Positions 63,670-64,000 of a stretch of DNA of 64,000 nt are shown in pieces. The DNA is from Aliiroseovarius sp. F47248L (GTDB taxonomy: Bacteria; Pseudomonadota; Alphaproteobacteria; Rhodobacterales; Rhodobacteraceae). Numbering within the stretch: the first letter of the stretch is position 1; each line of letters starts with the position of its first letter. The DNA lies in the NCBI RefSeq assembly GCF_023016085.1, contig NZ_JALKBF010000001.1, forward strand, positions 868,001 through 932,000, written 5' to 3'. The notes beneath the pieces were generated by a model that was not told the DNA's origin, did not search any database, and worked only from the letters and a program-made list of their open reading frames with translations. A program made the position numbers and the translations under genes.

Positions 63670-64000
63670 TGGACGGATCCAAGGACTTCAACGACACCCT
63701 GACCGGTGAACAGAAGATCCGCAATTTCAACATCAACTTTGGCCCACAACACCCGGCCGCCCACGGCGTGCTGCGCATGGTGCTTGAGCTTGACGGCGAA
63801 ATTGTCGAACGTGCTGACCCGCATATCGGTCTTTTGCATCGTGGCACCGAAAAGCTGATGGAAAGCCGCACCTATCTGCAAAACCTGCCATATTTTGACC
63901 GTCTTGATTACGTGGCGCCGATGAACCAGGAGCATGCCTGGTGTTTGGCGATTGAAAAGCTATGTGGCGTCGAAGTACCGCGTCGTGGTTCGCTCATCCG
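63666..64000 (+). CDS. nuoD: NADH-quinone oxidoreductase subunit D, N-terminal part (cut by window edge)
   Basis: 111 residues from ATG 63666 (or 63669) to the window end, open. [50 protein letters not shown] and [14 protein letters not shown] are typical NuoD. It starts inside the sulfotransferase stop. Confidence 0.95.
   Translation, partial: MMDGSKDFNDTLTGEQKIRNFNINFGPQHPAAHGVLRMVLELDGEIVERADPHIGLLHRGTEKLMESRTYLQNLPYFDRLDYVAPMNQEHAWCLAIEKLCGVEVPRRGSLI

Overview
The window looks like chromosome of a marine alphaproteobacterium of the family Rhodobacteraceae (Roseobacter group). The grounds are the dcw order mraZ-rsmH-ftsL-ftsI-murE-murF-mraY-murD, a nuoABC(D) operon with roseobacter-like proteins, the tad pilus locus, a complete leucine-degradation operon, abundant ATGA start/stop overlaps, and a DUF1127 gene followed by hairpins with anti-Shine-Dalgarno loops, known from Rhodobacter. 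Nothing indicates a plasmid, prophage or insertion sequence. No rRNA or tRNA gene was recognised.

Layout. 1-4621: the beginning of a tad (Flp pilus) locus on the minus strand (two flp pilins, cpaB/rcpC, cpaC/rcpA secretin, OmpA lipoprotein, and the start of tadZ/cpaE, cut by the window edge). 4958-10327: a lytic transglycosylase and a set resembling the mycobacterial decaprenyl-phosphoryl-arabinose pathway: a HAD-UbiA fusion on plus, then DprE2-like, DprE1-like and flippase-like genes on minus. 10485-13368: an accessory patch with a VCBS/Hint protein, an HlyC-type acyltransferase and a TIGR03032 protein. 13431-16565: scoAB, an Asp-rich secreted protein, a membrane LuxR-type regulator and an L,D-transpeptidase. 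16735-23192: topA, uvrD/pcrA and a SulP transporter. 23292-23848: a DUF1127 gene and eight hairpins whose minus-strand loops read CCTCCTCCC, probably four two-hairpin CcsR/cuckoo-type sRNAs. 24215-25405: a small ORF and mrp/apbC. 25406-35251: an unusually complex mraZ control region and the first half of the dcw cluster.

35360-41531: DUF3422, a YeeE/YedE transporter and a dipeptide-type ABC importer without ATPases. 41798-52358: an M20 amidohydrolase, moaA, a lipoprotein, an acyl-CoA synthetase, an AlkD-like protein, glmS-glmU, gph and a DegT/DnrJ aminotransferase. 52546-61019: a leucine/isovalerate operon (ivd, mccB, mccA, hmgL, enoyl-CoA hydratase) interleaved with a DUF1311 protein, a nuclease, a GST and a membrane protein. 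61320-64000: nuoA-nuoB-nuoC, an inserted sulfotransferase, and the start of nuoD.

The most notable items are the eight-hairpin RNA array beside DUF1127, the split arabinosyl-lipid-like cassette, the periodic TGGG repeats upstream of mraZ, an HlyC-like protein with Glu at the catalytic His position, and a sulfotransferase inside the nuo operon. Functions come from recognised motifs and gene context only; no database search was run.
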